Positions 26,648 to 34,495 of a stretch of DNA of 64,000 nt are shown here, in pieces. Position 1 is the first letter of the stretch, and the number at the start of each line of letters is the position of its first letter. This DNA comes from Desulfobacterales bacterium (GTDB taxonomy: Bacteria; Desulfobacterota; Desulfobacteria; Desulfobacterales; JAFDDL01): the NCBI GenBank assembly GCA_034003325.1, contig JAVEYW010000007.1, forward strand, positions 124,001-188,000. Direction: 5' to 3'. The notes below the pieces were generated by a model. It was not told where the DNA came from, did no database searches, and saw only the letters and a program-made list of their open reading frames with translations. The position numbers and the translations under genes were made by a program.

Positions 26648-27826
26648 ATGAAAAAAATGATAGGGGTGCTCGCTGTTACGTTGCTTTTACCCGCCATTGC
26701 CATGTCTATGGAAATCTACAAAAAGGATAATATTTCCTTAAGCGCCGGCTGGTGGGGACAAGCCTGGTATCAGTTTGTTTCCGATATGGACACGGATGAT
26801 GACGGCGCAGTGGATGACAACGCAAACGATTTTCTTGTCCGCCGCAGCTATTTTTATCTTGAAGGCATTGTCACCCCGGCGCTGAGCTTCTTTGTTCACT
26901 TGGCCGGGGACAAACTGGGAATGGATGAAATTACGAACAATTCGGGCGACGGCCTGGGGTCGGGCATTGCCCTGCGGGACGGCTGGATTAATTATAAACT
27001 TGCTGGTGACGATGTTATGGTACAGGTCGGCCGCATGTATATCCCCTTTACCCGCAACTACGGCACCACCTCCACCAAGTCCCTGCTGACAGTCGACCTT
27101 GACTGGGGTCAGGGCGGATTGCGCAGCAGTATTTTTTATCCGAGTACGGTCGGCCGTGACGATGCCATCACGCTGTGGGGCAATATTCTGAAAGATAAAC
27201 TGCAATATCGATTGATGGTCGGCGACGGGGAAGAAAGCGATGCCAAAAATCCGGATGACAACGTGCGTTTTGCCGGACGCCTGAGTCTTAACCTTTTTGA
27301 TCCTGAAACCAATTGGTTTAACGCCGGCACTTATCTGGGAAGCAAGCATATACTGGCCTTCGGTGCGGGCTTCGATTTTGAGCAGGATATGGTTATCGGC
27401 GCTAAAGAAGATGATTATGCCGCCTGGACCATTGATCTTCATTTCGATCACCCCCTGGCAAACGGCGACAACCTGACGCTTTCCGTTTCCTATATTGATA
27501 TTTCACACAATGCCAACGCCATTTCATGGACGAATTTTAGCGCGGGAGATGACGGAAATCTGATATCCGCAAGCGCAGGGTATTATTTCGGCCATCCATT
27601 CGGCCCCGGCAACCTGCAGCCCTGTGCCCACGTTCAGAATATCAGTTCCGACGAAAAAGGTGACGATGACACTTTTATTTACGGATTCGGCATCAATTAC
27701 TACCTAAAGGGCGCGGGAAACAAAATCACCCTGGACCTGACGTTCATCGATCAGGAGGAGGAAATCACGGATACGTTGCTTCAGGATAATACCATTCTTA
27801 CCCTTCAGTTCGCCGCCGGCTTCTAA
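26648..27826 (+). CDS. Outer-membrane porin, OprP/phosphate-selective-porin-like
   Basis: A 392-residue protein with a signal peptide (MKKMIGVLAVTLLLPAIAMS) followed by a series of amphipathic beta strands. The start LSAGWWGQAWYQFVSD, the block FLVRRSYFYLEGIVTPALSF and the mid-protein VQVGRMYIPFTRNYG are typical of 16- to 18-strand porins of the OprO/OprP type. The protein ends in an aromatic residue (LQFAAGF), the usual signal for the BAM complex. Acidic stretches such as DMDTDDDGAVDDNAND form predicted loops. The substrate is not apparent. The strong AAGGAG and promoter suggest high expression. Confidence 0.85.
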   Translation: MKKMIGVLAVTLLLPAIAMSMEIYKKDNISLSAGWWGQAWYQFVSDMDTDDDGAVDDNANDFLVRRSYFYLEGIVTPALSFFVHLAGDKLGMDEITNNSGDGLGSGIALRDGWINYKLAGDDVMVQVGRMYIPFTRNYGTTSTKSLLTVDLDWGQGGLRSSIFYPSTVGRDDAITLWGNILKDKLQYRLMVGDGEESDAKNPDDNVRFAGRLSLNLFDPETNWFNAGTYLGSKHILAFGAGFDFEQDMVIGAKEDDYAAWTIDLHFDHPLANGDNLTLSVSYIDISHNANAISWTNFSAGDDGNLISASAGYYFGHPFGPGNLQPCAHVQNISSDEKGDDDTFIYGFGINYYLKGAGNKITLDLTFIDQEEEITDTLLQDNTILTLQFAAGF

Positions 27827-27889
27827 ACCGTCATCACCCATATGAAACCGGACACGGGATAGTATCTGTGCAGCAGTTTATAGGACCGT

Positions 27890-28096
27890 ATGATCAATTT
27901 CATTTTTTTCTGCCCGACTCATAACAAGGTGTTTGAAAGTGCGGATTTTACCGTATTGGAAAACCAAGGCGTCATCACCGACGCGGCGGGAAACAAAACG
28001 CTGAATGCCAAGGTGGCGCTGACCGTGCCGTGTCCGTTTTGTGGGGAAAAGCATATCTATCATGCCAGTGAGTTTTTGTGTCCGTTTACCGGTTAA
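27890..28096 (+). CDS. Small zinc-ribbon-like protein upstream of yedE
   Basis: A 68-residue protein with NFIFFCPTHNKVFESADFTV at the start and VPCPFCGEKHIYHASEFLC near the end. The Cys pairs suggest a small metal-binding ribbon. AGGA is five bases upstream of the ATG, and the gene lies 36 bases before yedE, so it probably belongs to the same operon. I do not recognise a named family. Confidence 0.65.
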   Translation: MINFIFFCPTHNKVFESADFTVLENQGVITDAAGNKTLNAKVALTVPCPFCGEKHIYHASEFLCPFTG

Positions 28097-28132
28097 CGCG
28101 CTCTGGGAAAAAAGAGAGGGGGGGAACAAAAG

Positions 28133-29224
28133 ATGCAAGGGAAAAACATTTTTGCTACAAGATGGGGCATCATCGGGGTGGGGGCTTTTATCGGAATTAT
28201 CGCCCCTGTATTGCAGAAACTGGGCAATCCCGGAAACATGGGGATTTGTGTGGCCTGCTTTGAGCGGGACATTGCCGGCGCGCTCGGGCTTCACCGGGCA
28301 GCGGTGGTGCAGTATCTTCGCCCCGAGATCATCGGATTTGTGCTCGGGTCGATGATGGCCGCCTACCTGTTTAAGGAGTTTCGGCCAAGGGTCGGCTCGG
28401 CGCCCATTGTCCGGTTTGTTCTGGGGGTCTTTGCCATGATCGGCGCGCTGGTTTTTTTGGGCTGCCCATGGCGAGCCGTATTGCGGCTTGCAGGGGGAGA
28501 CGCCAATGCGATTCCGGGGGTATTGGGCCTGACCTTCGGCATCTGGGTCGGCACGCTTTTTTTGAAAAAAGGATATACTCTCGGGCGCTCACAGGCAACT
28601 CACACCACCGTCGGATGGATGCTCCCGCTGATCATGCTCGGATTTCTTTTATTAATGCTTGTTTTTCCCCAAGTTTCGGGCAACGACAAGAGCGGCGTGC
28701 TGTTTTACAGCATGGAAGGACCGGGCGCCATGCATGCACCTCTGTTTTTGGCGTTAATCATCGGTCTGAGTATCGGTTTTCTGGCCCAGCGTAGCCGGTT
28801 TTGCACCATGGGCGCCATTCGGGACACGGTCCTGTTCGGCCAGATTCACCTATTGACCGGTTTTATCAGCCTGCTGCTCTTCGCGTTTTTAACCAACCTG
28901 ATTCTGGGGCAGTTTAAGGTGGGGTTTGACAGTCAGCCCGTAGCTCACACCCTGCATCTCTGGAATTTTTTAGGCATGGCCCTGGCCGGTCTGGCGTTTG
29001 CGCTGGCCGGTGGATGCCCCGGGCGGCAACTGTTTCTCTCCGGTGAAGGGGATGGGGATGCCGCTGTCTTTGTGCTGGGGATGATTGTGGGCGCCGGGTT
29101 CGCCCATAATTTCGGACTGGCAAGTTCACCCAAAGGCTTGGGCACCTACGGCATTGCGGCCGTCATCATCGGTTTTCTAGTATGTCTGTTTATCGGCGTT
29201 ACCATGAGAAGAAAAACCGCATAA
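28133..29224 (+). CDS. yedE: YedE family putative selenium transporter (YeeE/YedE)
   Basis: A 363-residue integral membrane protein with about ten helices. The N-terminal signature GICVACFERDIAGALGLH, then RPEIIGFVLGS, GALVFLGCPWRAVLRLAGGD and, in the second half, QRSRFCTMGAIRD and GGCPGRQLFLSGEGDGD, match the selenium-associated YedE subfamily of the YeeE/YedE thiosulfate-permease superfamily. The conserved cysteines fit a channel that relays a chalcogen. The neighbours (YedF/TusA, DUF3343, YjeF-C-like kinase) are the usual companions in selenium-using bacteria. Whether the cargo is selenium or thiosulfate is not shown. Confidence 0.88.
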   Translation: MQGKNIFATRWGIIGVGAFIGIIAPVLQKLGNPGNMGICVACFERDIAGALGLHRAAVVQYLRPEIIGFVLGSMMAAYLFKEFRPRVGSAPIVRFVLGVFAMIGALVFLGCPWRAVLRLAGGDANAIPGVLGLTFGIWVGTLFLKKGYTLGRSQATHTTVGWMLPLIMLGFLLLMLVFPQVSGNDKSGVLFYSMEGPGAMHAPLFLALIIGLSIGFLAQRSRFCTMGAIRDTVLFGQIHLLTGFISLLLFAFLTNLILGQFKVGFDSQPVAHTLHLWNFLGMALAGLAFALAGGCPGRQLFLSGEGDGDAAVFVLGMIVGAGFAHNFGLASSPKGLGTYGIAAVIIGFLVCLFIGVTMRRKTA

Positions 29225-29235
29225 GGAGGGGTAAA

Positions 29236-29454
29236 ATGAGTTCAACTGTCGATGCAAGAGGGCTTTCCTGCCCCCAGCCGGTCATTTTGACACTGAATGA
29301 AATCAAAAAAGGAACCGAAAAGGAAATCTTCGTGATCGTGGATACGGACACATCCAAGGAAAATGTCATAAGAGCCGCAGCCAGTCAGGGGTGTCAGGTA
29401 ACCGATGTCTCTTCGCAAGGAGAAAGCTATCGCATCACGATTACGAAGGCTTAA
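29236..29454 (+). CDS. yedF: TusA/YedF family sulfurtransferase-like protein
   Basis: A 72-residue SirA/TusA-fold protein with the hallmark VDARGLSCPQPVILTLNEIK: the CPxP cysteine that carries sulfur or selenium as a persulfide or perselenide. The C-terminal half has ENVIRAAASQGCQVTDVSS. AAGGAGGGG precedes the ATG at 29236. It starts 11 bases after yedE and three bases before the DUF3343 gene, so the three are almost certainly one operon. Classical YedF is a fusion of this domain with a DsrE-like domain; here the second part is absent and the DUF3343 protein may take its place. Confidence 0.87.
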   Translation: MSSTVDARGLSCPQPVILTLNEIKKGTEKEIFVIVDTDTSKENVIRAAASQGCQVTDVSSQGESYRITITKA

Positions 29455-29457
29455 GCC

Positions 29458-30006
29458 GTGCGCAGATTTTTCGGAAAACCAAAACAGGCACGCCCCAAAA
29501 AGGCAAAAAGTGCATCCGTAAACTGTGGACTGCTGGTTTTTGAAAATACCAGTGACGTGATACACGCTGAAAATGTCCTTAAAAGGTCCGGTTGGACTGT
29601 TCGCGTCATGGGGCCACCGCCTGAAATTCAGACCGGCTGTGATTTGGTCATTGAATTCCCGTTGATAGAAGAGCTGAATATTATAAGGATATTGACCAAC
29701 GCAGCGGTTCCCCCCCTTCAGGTAGTGCCGGTTACAGCGCCATTGCTTAAACCCGTCGACTTATTTCACACCAAGGATTTTGGCGATTATCTGATGGTGC
29801 GAGCGGCCAACATGAAAATCACCATCGAAAAAAAAAGCTTGAAAATTGTGAATATTTCAGGCGGCGGGTGTCCGGACGTGCCTTTTTTGGCGCAGGAAAT
29901 GGTGGGCAAAACAGTGGCGGAAGCGCCCAGACCCAGAGACATAGGGCATACCCTCTGCGGATATGCCCTCGATCTCGCCTACGAGGCATTATGCAAAAAA
30001 TGTTAG
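29458..30006 (+). CDS. DUF3343 domain protein, putative Se/S carrier
   Basis: A 182-residue protein: a basic N-terminus, a DUF3343 domain (CGLLVFENTSDVIHAENVLK, then GWTVRVMGPPPEIQTGCDLV), and a C-terminal block with VNISGGGCPDVPFLAQEMVG and RPRDIGHTLCGYALDLA, ending CKKC. DUF3343 proteins are found with selenium genes and carry candidate chalcogen-handling cysteines (in TGCD, GGGCPD, HTLC and the terminal CKKC). It begins at GTG and overlaps the next gene by 16 bases. Role as a carrier is inferred from context. Confidence 0.78.
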   Translation: MRRFFGKPKQARPKKAKSASVNCGLLVFENTSDVIHAENVLKRSGWTVRVMGPPPEIQTGCDLVIEFPLIEELNIIRILTNAAVPPLQVVPVTAPLLKPVDLFHTKDFGDYLMVRAANMKITIEKKSLKIVNISGGGCPDVPFLAQEMVGKTVAEAPRPRDIGHTLCGYALDLAYEALCKKC

Positions 30007-30863
30007 GCATTGTCGGTACGGTACCAGACCGTGAGTTTCCCCTGATTCACGGGAAAGTGTCCCTGGTCGACGGGAATATCACCATAAACACCCGAAAGAT
30101 TACCGTCAATCGCGGCACGCCCGCGCTTCTGGCGGCAGCGCTAAAGGCTTCCGAATGCATCAAGGGTTCTGAGATATATGCCTTTTTGGTCGGAGATATC
30201 GGCAAAGGAGACGGCAGCCGTCACCTATATCAATTTCTGGCCAAGCATTTGCCCGATTTCGATTTTCAGGTGCTGACCTTTCATTATCTTCAACCGGATG
30301 TAGATTGGCATAACCGGGTTTTATTCGCGGTGGACACCATGAAACAAAGGCCGACGCTAATTGCCGATGCGGGATTTATGTATGCGGCAAAAATGAGCGG
30401 GCAGGCCCCCCTCTATGATTTTTTCACCCCGGATGTCGGGGAGTTGGCATTTCTGGCGGATGAGCTCGCGCCGCATCCCTTTTACACCAGGGGGTTTATT
30501 CTGCACCAAAACAATAGAGTGCCGGATCTGATTCGGCGAGCTTACCAACACGGTAACGCCGCCAACCATCTATTGGTGAAAGGCAACACCGATTACATTG
30601 TCACTGAAGACACAGTAATTGAAACCGTGGCGCACCCGTCCTTTGATGCCATGGAGGCTATCGGCGGTACCGGTGACACCTTGACCGGACTGCTGACCGT
30701 TTTTTGCGGTATGGGGCTAAAGCCGGCGAATGCTGCGGTGTCCGCCGCCAGAGTCAATCGTTGGACCGGCTACTATGCCACCCCCTGTCCTGCCACGCAG
30801 ATTTCCGAATTGATAGATAAAATCCCGTTGGCTGTGTGGAAGGTGGCAGATGTTCACCCATAA
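29991..30863 (+). CDS. YjeF C-terminal / NAD(P)H-hydrate dehydratase-like kinase-fold protein
   Basis: A 290-residue ribokinase-fold protein. The C-terminal catalytic motif is IGGTGDTLTGLLTVFCGMG (Asp of GTGD), preceded by LLVKGNTDYIVTEDTVI and the PDVGELAFLADE segment. This resembles ADP-dependent NAD(P)H-hydrate dehydratase domains, but without the epimerase half, and sequences of this type recur next to yedE/yedF in selenium-using bacteria. Its substrate there is unknown. The ATG is nested in the 3' end of the DUF3343 gene. Confidence 0.78.
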   Translation: MQKMLGIVGTVPDREFPLIHGKVSLVDGNITINTRKITVNRGTPALLAAALKASECIKGSEIYAFLVGDIGKGDGSRHLYQFLAKHLPDFDFQVLTFHYLQPDVDWHNRVLFAVDTMKQRPTLIADAGFMYAAKMSGQAPLYDFFTPDVGELAFLADELAPHPFYTRGFILHQNNRVPDLIRRAYQHGNAANHLLVKGNTDYIVTEDTVIETVAHPSFDAMEAIGGTGDTLTGLLTVFCGMGLKPANAAVSAARVNRWTGYYATPCPATQISELIDKIPLAVWKVADVHP

Positions 30864-30872
30864 CCAGGCCGG

Positions 30873-31550
30873 TTACACCCCTGCCACTTCTTTGCCGCAA
30901 TGTTTGCAAACGTTGGCCCGCTGCTTTATGATTTCCGAGCAGAATGGGCACTCTCTGGTAAAATGGCGCGCATGAATTTTATCAATGGCCTTATTCACCA
31001 TCTCCTGAAGAAGGTGATTGCCGAATTTTAGGCTTCGAAGCGGGTCTATTGCCTCCAGCTCGCCGATATCGCCTATCATTTCAGCCGATTTAAGCCGAAC
31101 GCGAACCGGCTCGCCGGCATCGGTCAATATTCTGAGCACAGTGACGCCATCCTTGGCAATATAACAGTCCGCCAACAGGGAAAATCCTCGTTTAATATTT
31201 TCCTTGAGCATCTCCTGCTCCATCACCACCTGATTGTCGATGGCTTGGCCCGAAGCGCCGATCGGGCTGAAAACCGGCATTCCTTCGAATTGTTCCGTCC
31301 CCGGATAGCACATACAACGATAAGATGAATTTCGCCCGTAGTTTTCTTTCATATTATTCCAGCCCTCGACATATAGCGGGCACTCATCATTAAAGCAAAG
31401 ATAGAGATAAGGCGTTCCCCATCCCAGGCCGTCACCAACGTTGATCGGCGGCACTTCCCACAAGCTCATTTCATGTCCGCAGTGAGGGCAAAGGGGTTTT
31501 TTCTTATCTATCAGATCATGAAGGATTTCTTCCTTGGTTTCAAATGCCAT
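30873..31550 (-). CDS. Double zinc-ribbon protein of unknown function
   Basis: A 225-residue protein with CxxC pairs at both ends: PLCPHCGHEMSLWEVPP near residue 20 and ECPFCSEIIKQRANVCKHCG at the C-terminus. Between them is a cysteine-bearing region CFNDECPLYVEGWNNM and SYRCMCYPG, then an alpha/beta region (RSLKFGNHLLQEMVNKAIDK). ATG 31550 is chosen over longer starts because AAGGAG lies just upstream. It is convergent with the selenium operon, ten bases from its end. I cannot assign a function. Confidence 0.75.
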   Translation of the reverse strand: MAFETKEEILHDLIDKKKPLCPHCGHEMSLWEVPPINVGDGLGWGTPYLYLCFNDECPLYVEGWNNMKENYGRNSSYRCMCYPGTEQFEGMPVFSPIGASGQAIDNQVVMEQEMLKENIKRGFSLLADCYIAKDGVTVLRILTDAGEPVRVRLKSAEMIGDIGELEAIDPLRSLKFGNHLLQEMVNKAIDKIHARHFTRECPFCSEIIKQRANVCKHCGKEVAGV

Positions 31551-32088
31551 TTTATTTCTCCTTGTTTTGAGGGTCAAAACCATGCATCGATGATTTCTGC
31601 GCCAATCTTGTTTCGATGATGCCCGGTGCATTACCGGAAAAATTAAGCGCACTTAGCGGTGTTGTCAATCAAACTCACCGGCCCCTTAAGCGATTGATGA
31701 ATAATTTCAATTTGATGGTAGAATTAATAAATATGGATTCACCCATCAAAACAAATTGTCATCCATTTGACGACAAGGGGCAAGAAGGCGAGTTTTTTCC
31801 GATGATCGTCAAAAATTTGGCAGGCGATCCCCATCTTTGCCCCCATTCAAAATCGACGCTCAAGCCTGCCCGCCCTTCCCTTCAACGGCGCTAAAAGCGA
31901 TTATAACTTTTGGGAAAACAACGGAAAAATATTCAGGTTCGAATAGGAAAAAATTGCCGAATTCCCGCGCCTATATTTGAATTGCCCCTTAAAGAACGGC
32001 ATATTTCATCTTGGCACAAGGCTTGCTTATTACTCAATCAAACGCTTCTTCTTTCTCTCTCTTAAAGATGAGCTTATAAAAGGGAAAA
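31551..32088. other. Intergenic region upstream of the diguanylate cyclase gene
   Basis: 538 bases between divergently oriented genes. It holds the sigma-54 promoter at 32011-32027. A 92-codon open frame at 31616-31894 lacks a clear ribosome-binding site and recognisable motifs, so it is left out. AT-rich stretches around 31690-31760 and 31900-31990 could bind an enhancer-binding protein, but no site is recognisable. Confidence 0.45.
32011..32027 (+). promoter_or_regulatory. Sigma-54 (RpoN) promoter, -24/-12
   Basis: TTGGCAC (32011-32017), five bases, TTGCT (32023-32027): all consensus positions of the TGGCAC-N5-TTGCW element match, including the invariant GG and GC. The start point would be near 32038, about 50 bases before the GGDEF gene. 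Confidence 0.75.
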
Positions 32089-33144
32089 ATGCTTATGATA
32101 CTGCCAATCAAACGGTTTTTTAAACATGCGGCCTCAGCAGCGCAGGCTCTCTGTGGTATGGCCCGGCAAATCGATTACAAGACCCTCAATCGATACATCC
32201 TCTCCATCAATCAGGGCCTGACCTTAGAAGCCATCTTGCAGGAAGCCGGCCGGTGTTTAAAGGATATTTTGAACTATCAACTATTTGCCTTTGCCGTTCA
32301 AGACAAACACCGGCTGGATATCTGGATTGATCCGCGTATCTATCAGGAACCCCTGAAGCGTGTGATTCAGCGAGATTTCGGGACGATCCAAAACCTAAAG
32401 GTTCATTCAATTTATGACCAAGCGCACCAGCCCCATGACTGGCTGACATTTCATGACCGGAACCTGCTTTCCTATTCCCTGATGGACGAAAAGTGTCTGG
32501 CGCGCATGTATATTCTACCGGAGCGATATATGCTTCCCCATCACACTGAAATCCTGGATATTATCACTAAAACGCTGGGTGTTGCACTGAAAAATTACCT
32601 AAGCATCAAGCGCCTGGAAGATGATGTGGCCTTAGATTCGCTGACGGGTTGTTACAACCGGCGGGAATTCGACCGTTTGATAAGCCACCACATCGCCAGC
32701 ACAAAACGGCACAATCGGGATTTATCGATCATCATGTTTGATGTGGATCACTTTAAGCATGTCAACGACACGTACGGGCATCCGGCGGGCGACGCCGTGC
32801 TGAAAACCTTGTCACAGGCGATTTTAAAGGCTATTCGAAAAGAGGACTATCTATCACGGTATGGCGGAGAAGAGTTCATTGTGGTGTTGCCGGACACGAA
32901 AATGCCCCGGGCCATGGAATTGGCCCAGCGGCTTCAGGGCATTATCGAGAATCTTGACATTACGATTCCGGGCGGGCAGAAACTTCGAAAAACCGCTTCC
33001 TTCGGGGTCGCCACCCTACGCGGACACGATAACAAAGACAGCCTGGTAAAAGCGGCTGATACCATGCTGTATCAAGCCAAAGCCGCCGGTCGAAACCAGG
33101 TCATGCCCAAGCTTTATGCCGTAAAAACGAATAGGCAAAACTAG
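32089..33144 (+). CDS. GGDEF domain protein (probable diguanylate cyclase)
   Basis: A 351-residue protein. The first ~175 residues form a GAF-like sensor region (LEAILQEAGRCLKDILNYQL) without obvious ligand residues. The GGDEF domain follows from about residue 180: DSLTGCYNRREFDRLI, IIMFDVDHFKHVNDTYGHPAGDAVL, active site RYGGEEFIVVLP, and VKAADTMLYQAKAAGRNQV. GGEEF is a catalytically competent form, so it should make c-di-GMP. An RxxD inhibitory site is not evident. No membrane helix is clear. It has its own sigma-54 promoter and is followed by a strong hairpin. Confidence 0.92.
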   Translation: MLMILPIKRFFKHAASAAQALCGMARQIDYKTLNRYILSINQGLTLEAILQEAGRCLKDILNYQLFAFAVQDKHRLDIWIDPRIYQEPLKRVIQRDFGTIQNLKVHSIYDQAHQPHDWLTFHDRNLLSYSLMDEKCLARMYILPERYMLPHHTEILDIITKTLGVALKNYLSIKRLEDDVALDSLTGCYNRREFDRLISHHIASTKRHNRDLSIIMFDVDHFKHVNDTYGHPAGDAVLKTLSQAILKAIRKEDYLSRYGGEEFIVVLPDTKMPRAMELAQRLQGIIENLDITIPGGQKLRKTASFGVATLRGHDNKDSLVKAADTMLYQAKAAGRNQVMPKLYAVKTNRQN

Positions 33145-33156
33145 TCGGGCCGACAA

Positions 33157-33185
33157 GCGCCGGCGAAAGCGTTTTTCGCCGGCGC
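33157..33185. terminator. Strong hairpin between convergent GGDEF gene and ilvC
   Basis: GCGCCGGCGAAA pairs perfectly with TTTCGCCGGCGC (12-bp stem, five-base loop). There is no T-run on either strand after the stem, so termination may be incomplete or Rho-aided, but its place between two convergent genes supports a terminator role. Confidence 0.6.
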
Positions 33186-33215
33186 ATAACACCCATTAAC
33201 GACAGCAAACCCGGT

Positions 33216-34271
33216 TTAGCTTTTTTTTCTTCTCTCGGGCCGCAAGGAGCGAACCGCAGCACCGGCCCGCCACATTTCAGAATTTTTGATGGCATCCAAT
33301 TCCACCTGGAGCTTTTCGCGATAATCGGGCTTGCTGTTCAAATCGAGCGTCCGCGCGGTTTCTTTTCCGGTGATGACGCTGTGATAAAGATCTTTGAACA
33401 ACGGCAATACCGCATCCCGGAACTTGGGCGCCCAATCCAGGGCGCCGCGCTGAGCCGTGGTGCTGCAATTGGCGAACATCCAATCCATGCCGTTTTCAGC
33501 GACCAGGCGAATAAGACTCTGCGTCAGTTCTTCCACGGTTTCATTAAAGGCCTCACTGGGAGAGTGCCCGTTTTGTCGAAGTGTTTGATACTGAGCTTCC
33601 ATCACCCCCGCCAGGCATCCCATGAGAACCCCACGCTCACCCGTCAAATCGCTGTAAACTTCTTTTTCAAAGGTGGTGGGAAAAAGATAGCCGCTTCCGA
33701 TGGCGATTCCCATGGCCAACGTTCGCTCTTCGGCCCGTCCCGTATAGTCCTGAAATACCGCATAGCTCGAGTTGATACCGCTGCCGTCCAGAAAATTGGT
33801 GCGTACCGTGCGACCCGAACCCTTTGGTGCCACCAAAATGACATCGATATTGGCCGGTGGAATAATGCCGGTCTGATCCTTGTATACCGCGCCGAATCCA
33901 TGAGAAAAAAACAGGGCGTCTCCCTCATTCAAGCATTCTTTGACCTTGGGCCACAACGCCACCTGGCCGGCATCGGAAAGCAGAAACTGAACGATGGTTC
34001 CCCTGCGGGCAGCCTCTTCAATTGAGAAAAGGGTCTTTCCGGGAATAAATCCGTCCGCAACAGCCTTATGCCAGGAGGCGGTCCCTTCCCGCTGCCCGAC
34101 CATGACGGCAATGCCGTTATCTTTCAAGTTCAATGCCTGCCCGGGCCCCTGAACTCCGTAACCCAGCACCACGACCGTTTCATTTTGAAGAATCGCCCGC
34201 GCCTTTTCCAAGGGAAATTCTTCTGATGTCACGACGTCTTCCACAGTGCCGCCAAAATCAATTTTAGCCAT
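33216..34271 (-). CDS. ilvC: Ketol-acid reductoisomerase
   Basis: Converts 2-acetolactate to 2,3-dihydroxyisovalerate in valine, leucine and isoleucine synthesis. The 351-residue class I enzyme has the Rossmann motif VVVLGYGVQGPGQALNLKDNG, the cofactor loop VGQREGTASWHKA, VILVAPKGSGRTVRT and the C-terminal knotted domain with metal ligands in YSDLTGERGVLMGCLAG and EAFNETVEELTQ. GVQGPGQ replaces the common GSQGHAH, marking the less common KARI subgroup found in some Bacteroidetes and Desulfobacterota. It has its own promoter and a ribosome-binding site AGGAGG. Confidence 0.95.
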   Translation of the reverse strand: MAKIDFGGTVEDVVTSEEFPLEKARAILQNETVVVLGYGVQGPGQALNLKDNGIAVMVGQREGTASWHKAVADGFIPGKTLFSIEEAARRGTIVQFLLSDAGQVALWPKVKECLNEGDALFFSHGFGAVYKDQTGIIPPANIDVILVAPKGSGRTVRTNFLDGSGINSSYAVFQDYTGRAEERTLAMGIAIGSGYLFPTTFEKEVYSDLTGERGVLMGCLAGVMEAQYQTLRQNGHSPSEAFNETVEELTQSLIRLVAENGMDWMFANCSTTAQRGALDWAPKFRDAVLPLFKDLYHSVITGKETARTLDLNSKPDYREKLQVELDAIKNSEMWRAGAAVRSLRPERRKKS

Positions 34272-34389
34272 GTGTTCCTCCTGATAATTGGTTTGTCCCG
34301 GTTACGCCCACTCAGGCCGAATCGAAAATATGTTACCAGACTGATTAATATCAGATTGATACCCAATGTTGCAAAACAAGCAACCATTT

Positions 34390-34418
34390 TTCATAGGCTC
34401 CCGCCCCTTTTTTGTCAA
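34390..34418 (-). promoter_or_regulatory. ilvC: Predicted sigma-70 promoter for ilvC
   Basis: On the minus strand: perfect -35 TTGACA (34418-34413), 17-base spacer, -10 TATGAA (34395-34390, four of six). The leader would be ~110 bases. No convincing branched-chain leader peptide or attenuator is visible. Confidence 0.5.
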
Positions 34419-34495
34419 AAGAAAGTTTCCATATTTGAAAGCTGATTCCCCGGCAAGTTGACACGTCCCGTATACCGTTGTAAAGCTGATTTGCC

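Noticed and set aside
31616-31894. 92-codon plus-strand open frame
   Set aside because: No ribosome-binding site, no recognisable motif, and it spans the upstream region of the sigma-54 promoter.
34302-34387. Branched-chain leader peptide upstream of ilvC
   Set aside because: A short frame beginning at an ATG near 34387 is rich in Ile, Leu and Val, but the ATG lies at the predicted transcript start, has no ribosome-binding site and is not followed by an attenuator hairpin with a T-run.
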